Shown: one piece after another, positions 55,425 to 64,000 of the stretch
Layout: every line of letters starts with the position of its first letter
How positions within the stretch are numbered: the stretch's first letter is position 1
DNA from: Rheinheimera sediminis
GTDB lineage: Bacteria > Pseudomonadota > Gammaproteobacteria > Enterobacterales > Alteromonadaceae
Length of the DNA: 64,000 nucleotides
NCBI RefSeq assembly: GCF_004005375.1
Contig: NZ_RZUF01000003.1
Coordinates: 47,132-111,131 of the forward strand
Direction of reading: 5' to 3'
Program-made: the position numbers and the translations under genes
Notes under the pieces: model-generated
Databases searched by the model: none
Told to the model about the DNA's origin: nothing
Seen by the model: the letters and a program-made list of their open reading frames with translations, nothing else

Positions 55425-56467
55425 CAGTAGCCCTCCTGATAATCTTCAATTTTTCCAGCAAAAATCTTATAGCCCCATAAAGTGTAAGCACAAATAAGAG
55501 GTAGAAAGATAAAGATGCCTGGCAGCATAAACATCAGACTGCTGTCAGGCGCTGCGGCTTCCAGGTAGGTCAGTTGGCGTGGCAGCAAGTAAGGAAACAC
55601 ACTGACCAGTAAACCGACAAAAGCCAGCAAAAACAAGCCAGAAGCCAGCCAGAACGGCCTTTCTTCATGACGTTGCTGCACTGCGGTTTCAGCTTTATGG
55701 CTGCGGTTTACCCGGCCTAAGTCGCGGAATAATAAACGGGCGGCAAGCATCGACAACAGAGGCAGTGGGATTAACCATAACGCATGCCAGCCGCCAAACC
55801 AGCGAGCCCGAATTTCCGGCTCAATCCAGACAGTCCAGAGGCTGACCAGCAGCATGGATAACATCACAATCAATACTAAACGCTGACCATAACGGGCTGC
55901 TTTGTGTTGCAGCTCGCCACGGCTTTTCATCACCAGATAGCAGCAGGCCAGCAGGGCATAACCCGCCATTACGGCTAAACCACAAAATAAGCTGAAAGGG
56001 CTGAGCCAGCTAAAACTGGACTGGTCAATAAAATCTGTTGGTACACCTTGTACTAAAGTGCCCAGCATCAGGCCCTGACAGAACGCAGCAAGGCTGGATC
56101 CAATGGCAAAAGCTGAGTTCCAATATTTCTTTGAAGTGTCTGATTTAAATCGGTATTCAAAAGCTACACCACGGAAAATTAAGCCTATCAGCATCAGTAT
56201 TATCGGTAGATAAAAAGTCGAGGCAATAGCGGCATAAGCGGCAGGGAAGGCTCCAAATAATATGACGCCGCCAAACACTAGCCAGGTTTCGTTACCATCC
56301 CAGACGTGAGCGACAGACCGCATCAAATGATCGTGTTCGGCATCGCTGTTAAACCAGGGGTATAAAATGCCCATGCCTAAGTCAAAACCATCCAGTAGCA
56401 CATACATCAGAATGGCAAAACCAAGCAGTAATAGATAAAACAGGCCTAAACCCAGTTCCAGCTCCAT
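55424..56467 (-). CDS. cydB: Cytochrome bd-type quinol oxidase subunit II
   Basis: Integral membrane subunit of cytochrome bd/CIO oxidase, 347 residues with about eight to nine helices. N-terminal LGLFYLLLLGFAILMYVLLDGFDLGMGILYP is the family hallmark (with conserved DGFDLG), followed by WDGNETWLVFGGVILFGAFPAAYA. It forms a heterodimer with CydA. Its start overlaps the cydA stop by one base, and the small subunit overlaps its stop by one base. Confidence 0.95.
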   Translation of the reverse strand: MELELGLGLFYLLLLGFAILMYVLLDGFDLGMGILYPWFNSDAEHDHLMRSVAHVWDGNETWLVFGGVILFGAFPAAYAAIASTFYLPIILMLIGLIFRGVAFEYRFKSDTSKKYWNSAFAIGSSLAAFCQGLMLGTLVQGVPTDFIDQSSFSWLSPFSLFCGLAVMAGYALLACCYLVMKSRGELQHKAARYGQRLVLIVMLSMLLVSLWTVWIEPEIRARWFGGWHALWLIPLPLLSMLAARLLFRDLGRVNRSHKAETAVQQRHEERPFWLASGLFLLAFVGLLVSVFPYLLPRQLTYLEAAAPDSSLMFMLPGIFIFLPLICAYTLWGYKIFAGKIEDYQEGY

Positions 56468-57906
56468 TAGTAGGCTCCTTTTGTTTCAGTGGCAGGGGAA
56501 TTTGATGTTTCAGCATCAGTGGCTAAGGTTTTGGTAAAAGACAGCGCATAACCCGAAGCTTTTACGCCTATACGTTGTTGTTGCAGGTGATCGATAGGTG
56601 CCGGGCCTTTTTTGATTAGCTTACGCATAAAGTACAGATACACAGCAAACAGCAGGCTGTAGGTCAGCACAAACAAGGTCAGCGAAAATAATACCCGTTC
56701 TGCAGGTAAAGGGCTGACCACTTCACTGGTGCGCACCAAACCATAAATAATCCAGGGCTGACGACCAATCTCAACCACATACCAGCCTGCTAACACCGCG
56801 ATAATTCCTGTAGGAGCCATCAAGCTGACAGGCCAGAGGAACCAGTTGCTTTGATACAAGGTGCCACGCCAGCGCAGGTAAGCGCCCAGCAGCGCAACGC
56901 CTATCATCAGCAGGCCAATACCCACCATGATGCGGAAGCTGAAAAACACCATAGGCACATTAGGTCTGTCGGCTGCGGGCACTGACTTTAGGCCTTGCAA
57001 CTCACCATCCCAGCTGTGCGTCAGTATTAAGCTTGCCAATCCTGGCACTGCCACTTCATAGTGATTTTTTTCAGCTTTCATATCAGGTAAAGCAAATAAT
57101 AACAGCGGAACATTGGCTTCTTTTTCTGCCCAGATCCCTTCCATGGCCGCCAGTTTCACTGGTTGGTGTTCCTTCACGTTTAAGCCATGTAAGTCACCCA
57201 CCCAGGCTTGCAGCGGGGTCAACACCAAAGCTATCCATAAGGTCATAGACAACCCCTTGCGGCCAAAATCTATATGTTGGCCTTTGCGTAAATACCAGGC
57301 ATGAGTAGCCATCACCACAAAAGTGGCTGTGATAAAAGCGGCTAATAACATATGGAAAAAGCGGTAGGGCATAGAGGGGTTAAAAATTACTTCTATCCAG
57401 CTGACGACTTCAAATTTACCATCAACAAACTGATGCCCTTGTGGGGTTTGCATCCATGAATTGGCCGCAATAATCCAGAACGCAGAGATCCAGGTGCCCA
57501 CTGCAACTGTGACAGTGGCGAAAAAATGCATTTTGGCGCTGACACGCTGCCAGCCAAATAACATTACCCCTAAAAAGCCAGCTTCAAGGAAAAAGGCAGT
57601 CAGTACTTCATAAGCCATTAAAGGCCCAATCACTGCACCTGCCATTTCTGAGAATTTGGAGAAATTAGTACCAAACTCATAAGACAAGACAATGCCCGAC
57701 ACCACTCCCATACCAAAGGTAATGGCAAAAGGTTTGATCCAAAACTTAGCCAGTTGCAGATACTGCGGATTACCGGTTTTCAGCCATAAGCCTTCCCAGA
57801 TCGCAATCAGCGTGGCTAAACCTATGGTGATAGAAGGAAAAATAATATGGAAGCTTACCGTAAAAGCAAACTGGATCCTGGATAGGATACTGACATCAAG
57901 TTCCAT
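56467..57906 (-). CDS. cydA: Cytochrome bd-type quinol oxidase subunit I (short Q-loop, CioA-like)
   Basis: Haem-binding subunit, 479 residues. QFAFTVSFHIIFPSITIGLATLIAIWEGLW carries the His ligand region, YEFGTNFSKFSEMAGAVIGPLMAYEVLTAFFLEAGFLGVMLFGW the conserved Glu residues, and PYRFFHMLLAAFITATFVVMATHAWY another haem-ligand His. It is shorter than E. coli CydA (522), consistent with the short Q-loop of the cyanide-insensitive CioA type. It reduces O2 to water with quinol, without proton pumping. A 35-codon membrane ORF ends seven bases upstream. Confidence 0.95.
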   Translation of the reverse strand: MELDVSILSRIQFAFTVSFHIIFPSITIGLATLIAIWEGLWLKTGNPQYLQLAKFWIKPFAITFGMGVVSGIVLSYEFGTNFSKFSEMAGAVIGPLMAYEVLTAFFLEAGFLGVMLFGWQRVSAKMHFFATVTVAVGTWISAFWIIAANSWMQTPQGHQFVDGKFEVVSWIEVIFNPSMPYRFFHMLLAAFITATFVVMATHAWYLRKGQHIDFGRKGLSMTLWIALVLTPLQAWVGDLHGLNVKEHQPVKLAAMEGIWAEKEANVPLLLFALPDMKAEKNHYEVAVPGLASLILTHSWDGELQGLKSVPAADRPNVPMVFFSFRIMVGIGLLMIGVALLGAYLRWRGTLYQSNWFLWPVSLMAPTGIIAVLAGWYVVEIGRQPWIIYGLVRTSEVVSPLPAERVLFSLTLFVLTYSLLFAVYLYFMRKLIKKGPAPIDHLQQQRIGVKASGYALSFTKTLATDAETSNSPATETKGAY

Positions 57907-57913
57907 AACTACC

Positions 57914-58021
57914 TCAGTTTTTAGACGTTTTGATCCGGCTAAGCGCAGCAGGCGCTATGGCCACGGATAACAACAGCAACATGGTCAGCAGTTCGGCTGC
58001 AAAAATCGACAGGTCAGGCAT
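57914..58021 (-). CDS. Tiny membrane protein in front of cydA
   Basis: A 35-codon frame: MPDLSIFAAELLTMLLL then LSVAIAPAALSRIKTSKN. It has a single predicted helix and a basic C-terminal tail, and its stop is only seven bases from the cydA start, so it lies in the same transcript. GAGA sits a few bases upstream of the ATG. Too short for ordinary gene finders. The family is unknown to me; it could be an extra oxidase subunit, a leader peptide or chance. Confidence 0.5.
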   Translation of the reverse strand: MPDLSIFAAELLTMLLLLSVAIAPAALSRIKTSKN

Positions 58022-58209
58022 AGTGTTCTCTTTGTTGACAAGTTATACAGCATTCAGGCTGCTTAGCTTTGTAGTGCCAGAATCAGGCCATAATTTCATG
58101 TATTTATAACGTGATGATTTTAAATGAATAAAATTTAGTGTTTGCAGGTATTGTTAACTTGGTTTACGCTTCAAAGCCAAAGTGGTGACAACTAAGTTAA
58201 CGGTGAGCT

Positions 58210-60093
58210 GTGGATTTAATTTTAGCTTTTGAGCTGATGATGTTAGTCACCAGTGCTTGTGCTGCCTTGATGTCGGGTTGGTTATGGTGGCATTCGCGTT
58301 ATCAGCGCAGGCTGGCAGGTCTGGCTGGCTTTGGTGCCATGATGGCGCTCTGGTGTCTGGGTCATATTTTCGTATTACACAATGAGCCGCAGCTTGGCCG
58401 CTATTTATTGTTGGCTAATCCTTTCATGCCAACCTTTTTTCTGCATTTTGCGTTGCGTTTTGTCGAGCAGGATCAGGTAAGAGCGCCTTGGTTGGGTTGG
58501 GCTCGTCGCCATATTGGCTGGTTGTATTTTCTGACTTCGTTAGTGGTGTTGCTGAGCTGGAGCCTTGATGCCGCTGATGTACTGCAAAGTGTTGCTTTGG
58601 GCCAGGTTTTTGTTTTTCACTCTTATGGTTTTTTAAATCTGCTCTACACAGTGGTTCTGGGTGTATTGGCTCATGCCGTATTGTGGTACGGCTGGCGTTA
58701 TCATCAGGGCAATAAAAAGCGCTCAATAGTGGCGATGTTTTTAGCGGGTGGCTGGGGTTTATTGCTGGCGACTCCGGTCGTATTTCCTTCCTTTGGGCTG
58801 GACTGGTTTCCTTATCCTATGTTGTTGCTGCCGAGCTATCCGGTGTTGCTGGTCTATGGCGTAGTGCGTTACCAGATGCTGGCGGTGAATGCACTGGCCA
58901 ACAGAGCCTTACTCTGGCTGGTGATGTCCTTGTTATTGCTGTTGTTGATGGCACTGGTCAGCTCGATTTTTGGTCAGTTGGGCATGCAGGCTCTGGCGAA
59001 TGTACCTGGCTGGCAATTGTGGTTGTATTCCAGTCTGGTGTTGTTGTTAACAGCCGCCTGTTACCGGCCTGTGGCTAAATTGGCTGAACGCTTGATTTAC
59101 CCTGGTGCCACTTTGGATCCGGCGTTGATCAACGTCTGGCGGCAGCAATTGGGTCAGTGTCAGAACTGGCTTCAACTAAGTCAAACCGCAGCTGAGTTAT
59201 TGTCGACTACTTTGACACAGAAGGTGCAGGTGGAACTACCAGGTGCTATAGCCGGTGAGCAAAGTCAGCTAAAACTGCGGTGCGACAGACAACAAAACCA
59301 ATGGCAAGTGCAGTTGGTGGGCTGGGATGATCTAACACCTGGTCTGCGTTTAATGGCCGAAGTCTTTGGCTCTTTGCTTGGCAGCAGCTGCGAGTTACTG
59401 GCGCAATCTTTGCAGCTGGCTGAAGCTGAAAAACAGCAGTTGTCGCAACAACATCTGGTTGAAATGGGCGCTTTAGCCGCTTCTATGGCGCATGAATTGC
59501 GTAACCCGCTGAATATTATTTCGATGGCATCCGCTGGTGTCGATGCCGAGTTGCGTGGTCATATTCAGCAGCAACTGAAAAGGGCCGACCGGCTGATTTC
59601 CGATATGTTGGTCTACTCAGGTCGGTTGCAGCTGCAATATAGTCAGATGGAACTTGAACCTCTGTTGCAAAGCTTGTTACAACAATTCGATTGGCAGCAG
59701 GTAAAGCTTGAGCTGAAGGTACCAACTGGTTTGATGCTGCAGGCCGATCAGCACAGAGTGCAGCAGGTATTCTTAAACTTATTTGATAACGCCAATGCGT
59801 TCTTACGTAACCTGGCCAACGCATCTTTGCTGATTGAAGTGACTGATCTACAGCATCAAATCCGGTTTAGGGTGCATAACAATGGTCCGGCTTTGGATGC
59901 CAGTTTAACCACACAACAATTATTCCGGCCCTTTATCAGCAAACGTAGCGGTGGCAGTGGTTTAGGTTTGGCCATAGTGAAACGTATTATGGATGCCCAT
60001 CAGGGCCAGATCAGTTTCCGTACTGATTTGGGCTGGCCTGTCAGTTTTGAACTTTTGTTTCCAAAGTTTCCGAAGGATACTCCTTATGTTTAG
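58210..60093 (+). CDS. Membrane histidine kinase with N-terminal 7TM sensor
   Basis: A 627-residue sensor kinase. The first 270 or so residues contain about eight hydrophobic helices (7TM-type sensor module). After a linker that might be a degenerate GAF region comes the HisKA box MGALAASMAHELRNPLNIISM (phosphorylated His in MAHELRNP, about 425) and an ATPase domain with LNLFDNANAF (N box) and SGGSGLGLAIVKRIMDAHQG (G box). The start is GTG 58210. It overlaps the regulator by eight bases, so they form a pair. The design recalls PrsK of exosortase systems, but no such genes are in the window. Confidence 0.85.
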   Translation: MDLILAFELMMLVTSACAALMSGWLWWHSRYQRRLAGLAGFGAMMALWCLGHIFVLHNEPQLGRYLLLANPFMPTFFLHFALRFVEQDQVRAPWLGWARRHIGWLYFLTSLVVLLSWSLDAADVLQSVALGQVFVFHSYGFLNLLYTVVLGVLAHAVLWYGWRYHQGNKKRSIVAMFLAGGWGLLLATPVVFPSFGLDWFPYPMLLLPSYPVLLVYGVVRYQMLAVNALANRALLWLVMSLLLLLLMALVSSIFGQLGMQALANVPGWQLWLYSSLVLLLTAACYRPVAKLAERLIYPGATLDPALINVWRQQLGQCQNWLQLSQTAAELLSTTLTQKVQVELPGAIAGEQSQLKLRCDRQQNQWQVQLVGWDDLTPGLRLMAEVFGSLLGSSCELLAQSLQLAEAEKQQLSQQHLVEMGALAASMAHELRNPLNIISMASAGVDAELRGHIQQQLKRADRLISDMLVYSGRLQLQYSQMELEPLLQSLLQQFDWQQVKLELKVPTGLMLQADQHRVQQVFLNLFDNANAFLRNLANASLLIEVTDLQHQIRFRVHNNGPALDASLTTQQLFRPFISKRSGGSGLGLAIVKRIMDAHQGQISFRTDLGWPVSFELLFPKFPKDTPYV

Positions 60094-61489
60094 CGCTATC
60101 ACGCCTGCACAGGCGCGCATTTTAATAGTGGATGACGAACCGGCCTTTCGTTTATTAGCCGAACGTTTTTTACAGCAACAAGGTTATCAGGTGGCAGCAG
60201 CTGCTAATCTGGAAGAAACCCGCAGTAAATTGCAGCAGTTTGATGCCGACTTAATTTTATTGGACTTGGCGTTACCACCTGCGTTTGACCCCGCCCATAC
60301 GCTGGCTGCTGTGCCTGAATTCTCCAGCAGGCCTGTGATTATTTTAACCGGACATGCCGAACGGGAGCTGGCATTGCAGGCTATAGCTCAGGGCGCGTGG
60401 GACTTTATTGCCAAACCCATAGATCCAGAATTATTGGCTGTAGTGGTAAAACGGGCTATCACTAAACATCAGCTGGAAAAAGAGCTGAGTCAGTTAAAAC
60501 AAGGTTTGCAGCAGCATAGTTTTTTGCCGAAGTTGGCTGGTCATTCGCGGCATATGGAAACAGTTCGTACCTTAGTGCAACGTATAGCACCTACAGAAGT
60601 GCGGGTGCTGGTGACAGGGCCATCCGGTACAGGTAAAGAAGTGATTTCGCGAGCTTTGCATGAACTAAGCCCACGATCGGGCAAAGCTTTTGTCTCAGTT
60701 CATTGTGGTGCTATTCCGGCTGAACTGTTGGAAAGTGAGCTGTTTGGTTATGTCAAAGGAGCTTTTACCGGTGCAGATAAAGACCGGCAGGGTTTATTAA
60801 AACTGGCGGATGGCGGTACTTTGTTTCTGGATGAAATTGGCGAAATGCCGCTGGCGATGCAGGTGAAATTACTGCGGGTGCTGCAAGAGGGCACTTTTTA
60901 TCCTGTTGGCGGGCGTGAGCAGCAAAAAATTGATATCCGCTTAGTGTCGGCCACCAATGCCAATCTGCCTGACTTAGTGAAACAAGGTAAGTTTCGCGAA
61001 GATCTGTATTACCGTATCAAAGGGGTCACCATAGAAACAGTGGCTTTGGATGAGCGGCGGGAAGATATTCCTTTGCTGATCCAGTTTTTTCTGGAACAAC
61101 TAAGCCAGCAGTATGGCCTGAAACTACAATTGGAGTCGGCGGCTATCAGCTGGTTCTTGCAAAAACACTGGCCAGGGAATGTGCGCGAATTAAAGAATAC
61201 ACTGGAAAGTGTCGCTGCTATAGCCCAACAAGGGGTGATCCGGGTTGCAGATATTCAACTGCTGCATCTGGAGCATCAAAGCACTCCGACAGACAGCGAA
61301 CTCTTGCCAGGATCGGATTTAAGTAGTCTGGATGAACAGGTCAAAGCATTGGAGATCCGTTTAATTCAACAGGCCATGGCCCAACATAGAGGTAATAAGA
61401 GTCAAGCCTCGCGTATTTTGGGTATTTCCCGTCAGGGCTTACTGAAAAAAATTGAGCGTTACGGCCTGACAGATTTGGGTGATGAGTAA
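60086..61489 (+). CDS. Sigma-54-dependent NtrC-type response regulator
   Basis: About 467 residues: receiver domain with [11 protein letters not shown] (acidic pocket) and phosphoacceptor in [10 protein letters not shown] (Asp about 56), then an AAA+ domain with Walker [32 protein letters not shown] (GAFTGA, contact to sigma-54), [17 protein letters not shown] and a Fis-type HTH ([25 protein letters not shown]). It activates sigma-54 promoters when phosphorylated by the upstream kinase. A longer frame begins at 59993, but ATG 60086 has AAGGA eight bases upstream. Confidence 0.93.
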   Translation: MFSAITPAQARILIVDDEPAFRLLAERFLQQQGYQVAAAANLEETRSKLQQFDADLILLDLALPPAFDPAHTLAAVPEFSSRPVIILTGHAERELALQAIAQGAWDFIAKPIDPELLAVVVKRAITKHQLEKELSQLKQGLQQHSFLPKLAGHSRHMETVRTLVQRIAPTEVRVLVTGPSGTGKEVISRALHELSPRSGKAFVSVHCGAIPAELLESELFGYVKGAFTGADKDRQGLLKLADGGTLFLDEIGEMPLAMQVKLLRVLQEGTFYPVGGREQQKIDIRLVSATNANLPDLVKQGKFREDLYYRIKGVTIETVALDERREDIPLLIQFFLEQLSQQYGLKLQLESAAISWFLQKHWPGNVRELKNTLESVAAIAQQGVIRVADIQLLHLEHQSTPTDSELLPGSDLSSLDEQVKALEIRLIQQAMAQHRGNKSQASRILGISRQGLLKKIERYGLTDLGDE

Positions 61490-61534
61490 TCCAACCTATA
61501 CTCAGACACAAAGAGCCAATAGGAGTTACCAGCT

Positions 61535-61924
61535 ATGACCGATTTTATTGCCCATGGTAAGTTCAGCGTCACACCTCAAGGCGAAGTTTTATTGTGTGAA
61601 ATTCAGGGCGCCTGGAACAAGGAGGCTTCAGAGCAACTTATTGAGGATCTAAAAGCCCAGGTACAAGAATTTTCCGGAAAAAAGTGGGCCAGGGTTATGG
61701 ATATGCAAGGTTGGGAGCTGGCGACACCTGATGCGCTCAGTATGATGACAGCCTTTAGTGCCTGGGAAGATCAACATGGCTGTGTGCTGCGCTGTTTTGT
61801 CGGTTTAAATACAGTTCAGCAACAGTTGTTGGAAATGAAATACCAGCACTCACATAAACCCCAACATTTTAGCCACACAGATACAGCGCTGAGTTACGCC
61901 AAACAATTTTTGCAGCGGCTTTAA
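61535..61924 (+). CDS. Small soluble protein of unknown function (STAS-like feel)
   Basis: A 129-residue protein. Alternating strands and helices (ARVMDMQGWELATPDALSMMTAF; CVLRCFVGLNTVQQQLLEM) and conserved-looking AWNKEASEQLIEDLKAQVQEF give a SpoIIAA/STAS-like impression, but I cannot confirm it. It lies 45 bases after the sigma-54 regulator, on the same strand, with AGGAG before ATG 61535, and so is probably part of that transcript. Its stop is exactly next to that of the convergent YkgJ-type gene. Confidence 0.6.
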   Translation: MTDFIAHGKFSVTPQGEVLLCEIQGAWNKEASEQLIEDLKAQVQEFSGKKWARVMDMQGWELATPDALSMMTAFSAWEDQHGCVLRCFVGLNTVQQQLLEMKYQHSHKPQHFSHTDTALSYAKQFLQRL

Positions 61925-62512
61925 TCAGCCTGCCATGTCGGCATACCAGGCTTTGGTGAGTACTTTTTCCAGAGCCGCAGCTGTAGCTTCTTTGATAGGC
62001 ATATTTTGCTTACTGAGTTCGTAATCCAACTGAGCAATTTGAGCTTTATGATTCATCATCATTGGCGGCATCACACTGGTCAGGCTTTGTTCTGCTGCAA
62101 TCACTGCAGCAGGTTCATCTGTACGTATCACTTTGCATATTGACAGTAAGACTTCGCCCTCGCGGCCACGGTAACCTGCTGCACCAAACATACGGCAAAC
62201 GGCAGGGCGGTAGGGGTAAACACCACACTGGCCACTTTTACGATCTTCTGAAGAGGCCTGATAAAAATAACAGCCATCCAGCTCATGGTGTTGCAGGGCT
62301 TCGAGTGTGCTTTCAGCTGTGCCTTGTTCGTACAAATAAAGTGCCAAAGGCAACATTTCAAGTACTGAGGCTTCAATACCAGGATGCAGACAACATTCAC
62401 CACAACCACTGCGGCAAAACAGTTTGCGATCATTCTGGTAACTACTGTAAGTCTGAGCAATTTCGTCGTTGAGGATCATTAACGTCGAGGCTGTCTCGCG
62501 CAGCTGCTGCAT
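61925..62512 (-). CDS. YkgJ-family cysteine-cluster protein
   Basis: About 195 residues. The zinc- or iron-binding Cys cluster pattern is CRSGCGECCLHPGIEAS (about 34-50) with later Cys in CGVYPYRPAVCRMFG (about 98-112), as in the CxxxCxxCC proteins (UPF0153/YkgJ). A metal-binding role is likely; substrate unknown. ATG 62587 opens a longer frame, but ATG 62512 has GGAG upstream. It abuts the convergent gene without any spacer (stops at 61924 and 61925). Confidence 0.82.
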   Translation of the reverse strand: MQQLRETASTLMILNDEIAQTYSSYQNDRKLFCRSGCGECCLHPGIEASVLEMLPLALYLYEQGTAESTLEALQHHELDGCYFYQASSEDRKSGQCGVYPYRPAVCRMFGAAGYRGREGEVLLSICKVIRTDEPAAVIAAEQSLTSVMPPMMMNHKAQIAQLDYELSKQNMPIKEATAAALEKVLTKAWYADMAG

Positions 62513-62639
62513 AGGTTCTCCGAACAAACAGCAAGACCCCATCTGGGGCGGGGCGCTATTGTAATGACAGCGAATCAGACTCAGCAATAGGGCGCAAAAA
62601 ATATACTTTTGCTGCTGAAAATGGGGGTAGTTGCTGGTT

Positions 62640-64000
62640 TTATTCCTGTTGATAAAGAGGGCGGGGTTTGGCGATGCCGTAGCCTTGAGCGAAGTCTATT
62701 CCCATTTCTGTCAGCTTGTGACAAATCTCCATGTTTTCAACGTATTCGGCTACGGTTTGAATTTTCATAGCTCTGGCTATATCGTGAATAGACTGCACTA
62801 TGGCGCAATCAAATGGGTCGATGAGCAAGTCACGGACAAAACTGCCGTCAATTTTAACAAAGTCGATCGGGAAGTTTTTCAGATACCCATAAGAAGAAAA
62901 ACCACTACCAAAGTCATCCAAAGCAAACTTACAGCCTAAAGTGCGGAAGTGAGAAATAAAATCCAGTGTCTGATGCACATTTAAAATTGCCATACTTTCT
63001 GTGATTTCAAAACAGACCTTGGCAAAAGGAATGCGGTATTCACGGAACAAGGAGGCGACATAAGCTTTAAACAGAGGATCTGTTAACGAAGCGCCGGATA
63101 AATTGATATTGGCTAAATTCAGTTCTGCCAGATGCTCGGGTTGCTGTGCCAACCAGCGGAAGTAATTGCGGATCACCCAGCGGTCTATTTGCGGCATCAG
63201 ACCATAACGTTCGGCTGAACTTAAGAAATTTCCCGGTGCTATCAGTCCCTGATCCGGCAAAGATAAACGCAATAACAGCTCGTAATGCAAACCCTGTTGA
63301 GCCTGCTGTATTGCAGCTATAGGCTGTATAAAAAGCACAAAGTTATCTTGTTCCAGCGCCTGACGTAAGGTTTTTAACCACTGAATTTCAGACTGATGCC
63401 TTTGTAGCTCTTCATCATCGGCATTAAACATATGAATACGGTTACGGCCTTTTTCTTTGGCAACAAAACAGGCAGAGTCTGCTTGTTTTAACCAATGTTC
63501 AGAATTTCTATTGCCGTCCGAGTTTTCTGCCAGACCAATACTAACACTGATGTTAAACACGCTGTCCTGCCAGATAAAACGAAATTCTTTCACTGTGTCC
63601 AGCAATTGACGGGCAATAGCAAAAGCTTCATTACCCTGTACGTGCGGCAGCAGCACCACAAATTCGTCACTTTCCAGCCGGGCTAAAATACCTCTGTTAT
63701 CCAGTACTCTTTGCATTTGATTGCCGAGCTGGCACAACAAGGCATCACCTGCTCTGTGATCGCAAGTGGTATTGATCAGCTTAAACTGATCAATATCCAG
63801 ATACAGCAGCGTTGCTTTGTGTTCGCTGCCTAGCGTCAAATCCAACTGCCCAATAAAATAGTGCCTGTTGTACAAAGAGGTGAGCGGGTCGTGAGTGGCC
63901 AGATAAGCCAGCTGTTCAGTATTTTGTTTGTGGGCTGTGATATCGACTATAGAGCCATGCACGTAAGCAGTTTGGGCTTTGTCTCCTTGTGCCAGCCTGG
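62640..64000 (-). CDS. GGDEF-EAL protein with degenerate GGDEF, cut by window edge
   Basis: C-terminal part, at least 453 residues; the frame runs off the window end. The first visible residues, RLAQGDKAQTAYVHGSIVDITAHK, are the end of a PAS/PAC sensor domain. The GGDEF domain has the altered motif RLESDEFVVLL instead of RxGGDEF, so cyclase activity is probably lost. The EAL domain has ELLLRL for EALLRW, but EITESM, ALDDFGSGFSSYGYLK, FVKIDGSFV and VAEYVE are intact, so a phosphodiesterase is likely. A GTG at 63962 is inside the PAS domain and is not the start. Confidence 0.88.
   Translation of the reverse strand, partial: RLAQGDKAQTAYVHGSIVDITAHKQNTEQLAYLATHDPLTSLYNRHYFIGQLDLTLGSEHKATLLYLDIDQFKLINTTCDHRAGDALLCQLGNQMQRVLDNRGILARLESDEFVVLLPHVQGNEAFAIARQLLDTVKEFRFIWQDSVFNISVSIGLAENSDGNRNSEHWLKQADSACFVAKEKGRNRIHMFNADDEELQRHQSEIQWLKTLRQALEQDNFVLFIQPIAAIQQAQQGLHYELLLRLSLPDQGLIAPGNFLSSAERYGLMPQIDRWVIRNYFRWLAQQPEHLAELNLANINLSGASLTDPLFKAYVASLFREYRIPFAKVCFEITESMAILNVHQTLDFISHFRTLGCKFALDDFGSGFSSYGYLKNFPIDFVKIDGSFVRDLLIDPFDCAIVQSIHDIARAMKIQTVAEYVENMEICHKLTEMGIDFAQGYGIAKPRPLYQQE

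Noticed and set aside
58210-61489. Calling the kinase/regulator pair PrsK/PrsR of an exosortase system
   Set aside because: Domain order is similar, but no GAF domain is clear and no exosortase or PEP-CTERM gene is in the window.

Overview
The window reads as chromosome of an aerobic, heterotrophic gammaproteobacterium. Gene content (RsmJ, heptose-based LPS core with a Kdo kinase, TPP-riboswitch thi operon with ThiO, CioAB-type cytochrome bd, many c-di-GMP proteins, secreted esterases and lipase) and the Q/L-rich codon style suggest a Rheinheimera/Alishewanella-like member of the Alteromonadales/Chromatiaceae. That placement is an inference from protein character only. No rRNA, tRNA, CRISPR array, integrase or transposase was found.

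Layout. 1-3.3 kb: rsmJ, a Prx5-type peroxiredoxin and two unknown proteins. 3.3-12.3 kb: LPS inner-core block, with an overlapping minus-strand operon gmhA-hldE-heptosyltransferase-gmhB, two further glycosyltransferases (GT25, GT2), and a WaaA (Kdo transferase) fused to KdkA (Kdo kinase), followed by yhiN. 12.3-13.4 kb: a scar with a decaying HI0074/HI0073-type nucleotidyltransferase pair and a fragment resembling the yhiN 3' end. 13.4-18.9 kb: a run of same-strand, mostly unknown genes separated by attC-like recombination sites. This looks like an integron cassette array without an integrase (CALIN), carrying DUF4304, small membrane proteins, a full-size gamma-glutamyltransferase and, at its end, an ASCH protein. 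19.1-22.0 kb: a three-gene tyrosinase operon (tyrosinase, a free-standing paralogue of its C-terminal domain, and a His-rich DUF2182 membrane protein). 22.4-28.4 kb: lipoprotein carboxylesterase, cupin, Fic enzyme, diguanylate cyclase and a helical lipoprotein. 28.6-41.5 kb: SNF2 helicase, serine hydrolase, GGDEF-EAL protein, a lipase with an unknown overlapping partner, a chemoreceptor-like protein with a C-terminal sensor, an SDR and a lipoprotein. 41.5-48.1 kb: complete thiamine operon thiC-thiO-thiS-thiG-thiDE-thiF under a TPP riboswitch. 48.4-53.8 kb: orphan XRE antitoxin with a toxin remnant, a NosA/OprC-like copper receptor, a Tat-exported FAD oxidoreductase and an SMP-30 protein. 54.1-58.0 kb: CBS protein, small exported protein, and a cydAB operon flanked by two tiny membrane ORFs. 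58.2-64.0 kb: a histidine kinase/sigma-54 regulator pair, two small cytoplasmic proteins, and a GGDEF-EAL protein cut by the window edge.

How the genes work together. GmhA, HldE and GmhB make ADP-D,D-heptose (the epimerase HldD is not here); the heptosyltransferase would attach heptose to Kdo that WaaA-KdkA adds and phosphorylates. The thi operon makes thiazole phosphate (ThiO, ThiS, ThiG, ThiF) and HMP (ThiC, ThiD) and joins them (ThiE). The tyrosinase operon and the copper receptor may share copper demand, although they lie 27 kb apart.

The least-described candidates are the integrase-less cassette array, the tyrosinase/C-domain/DUF2182 operon, the WaaA-KdkA fusion, the lipase partner, and the 35-residue membrane ORF in front of cydA.
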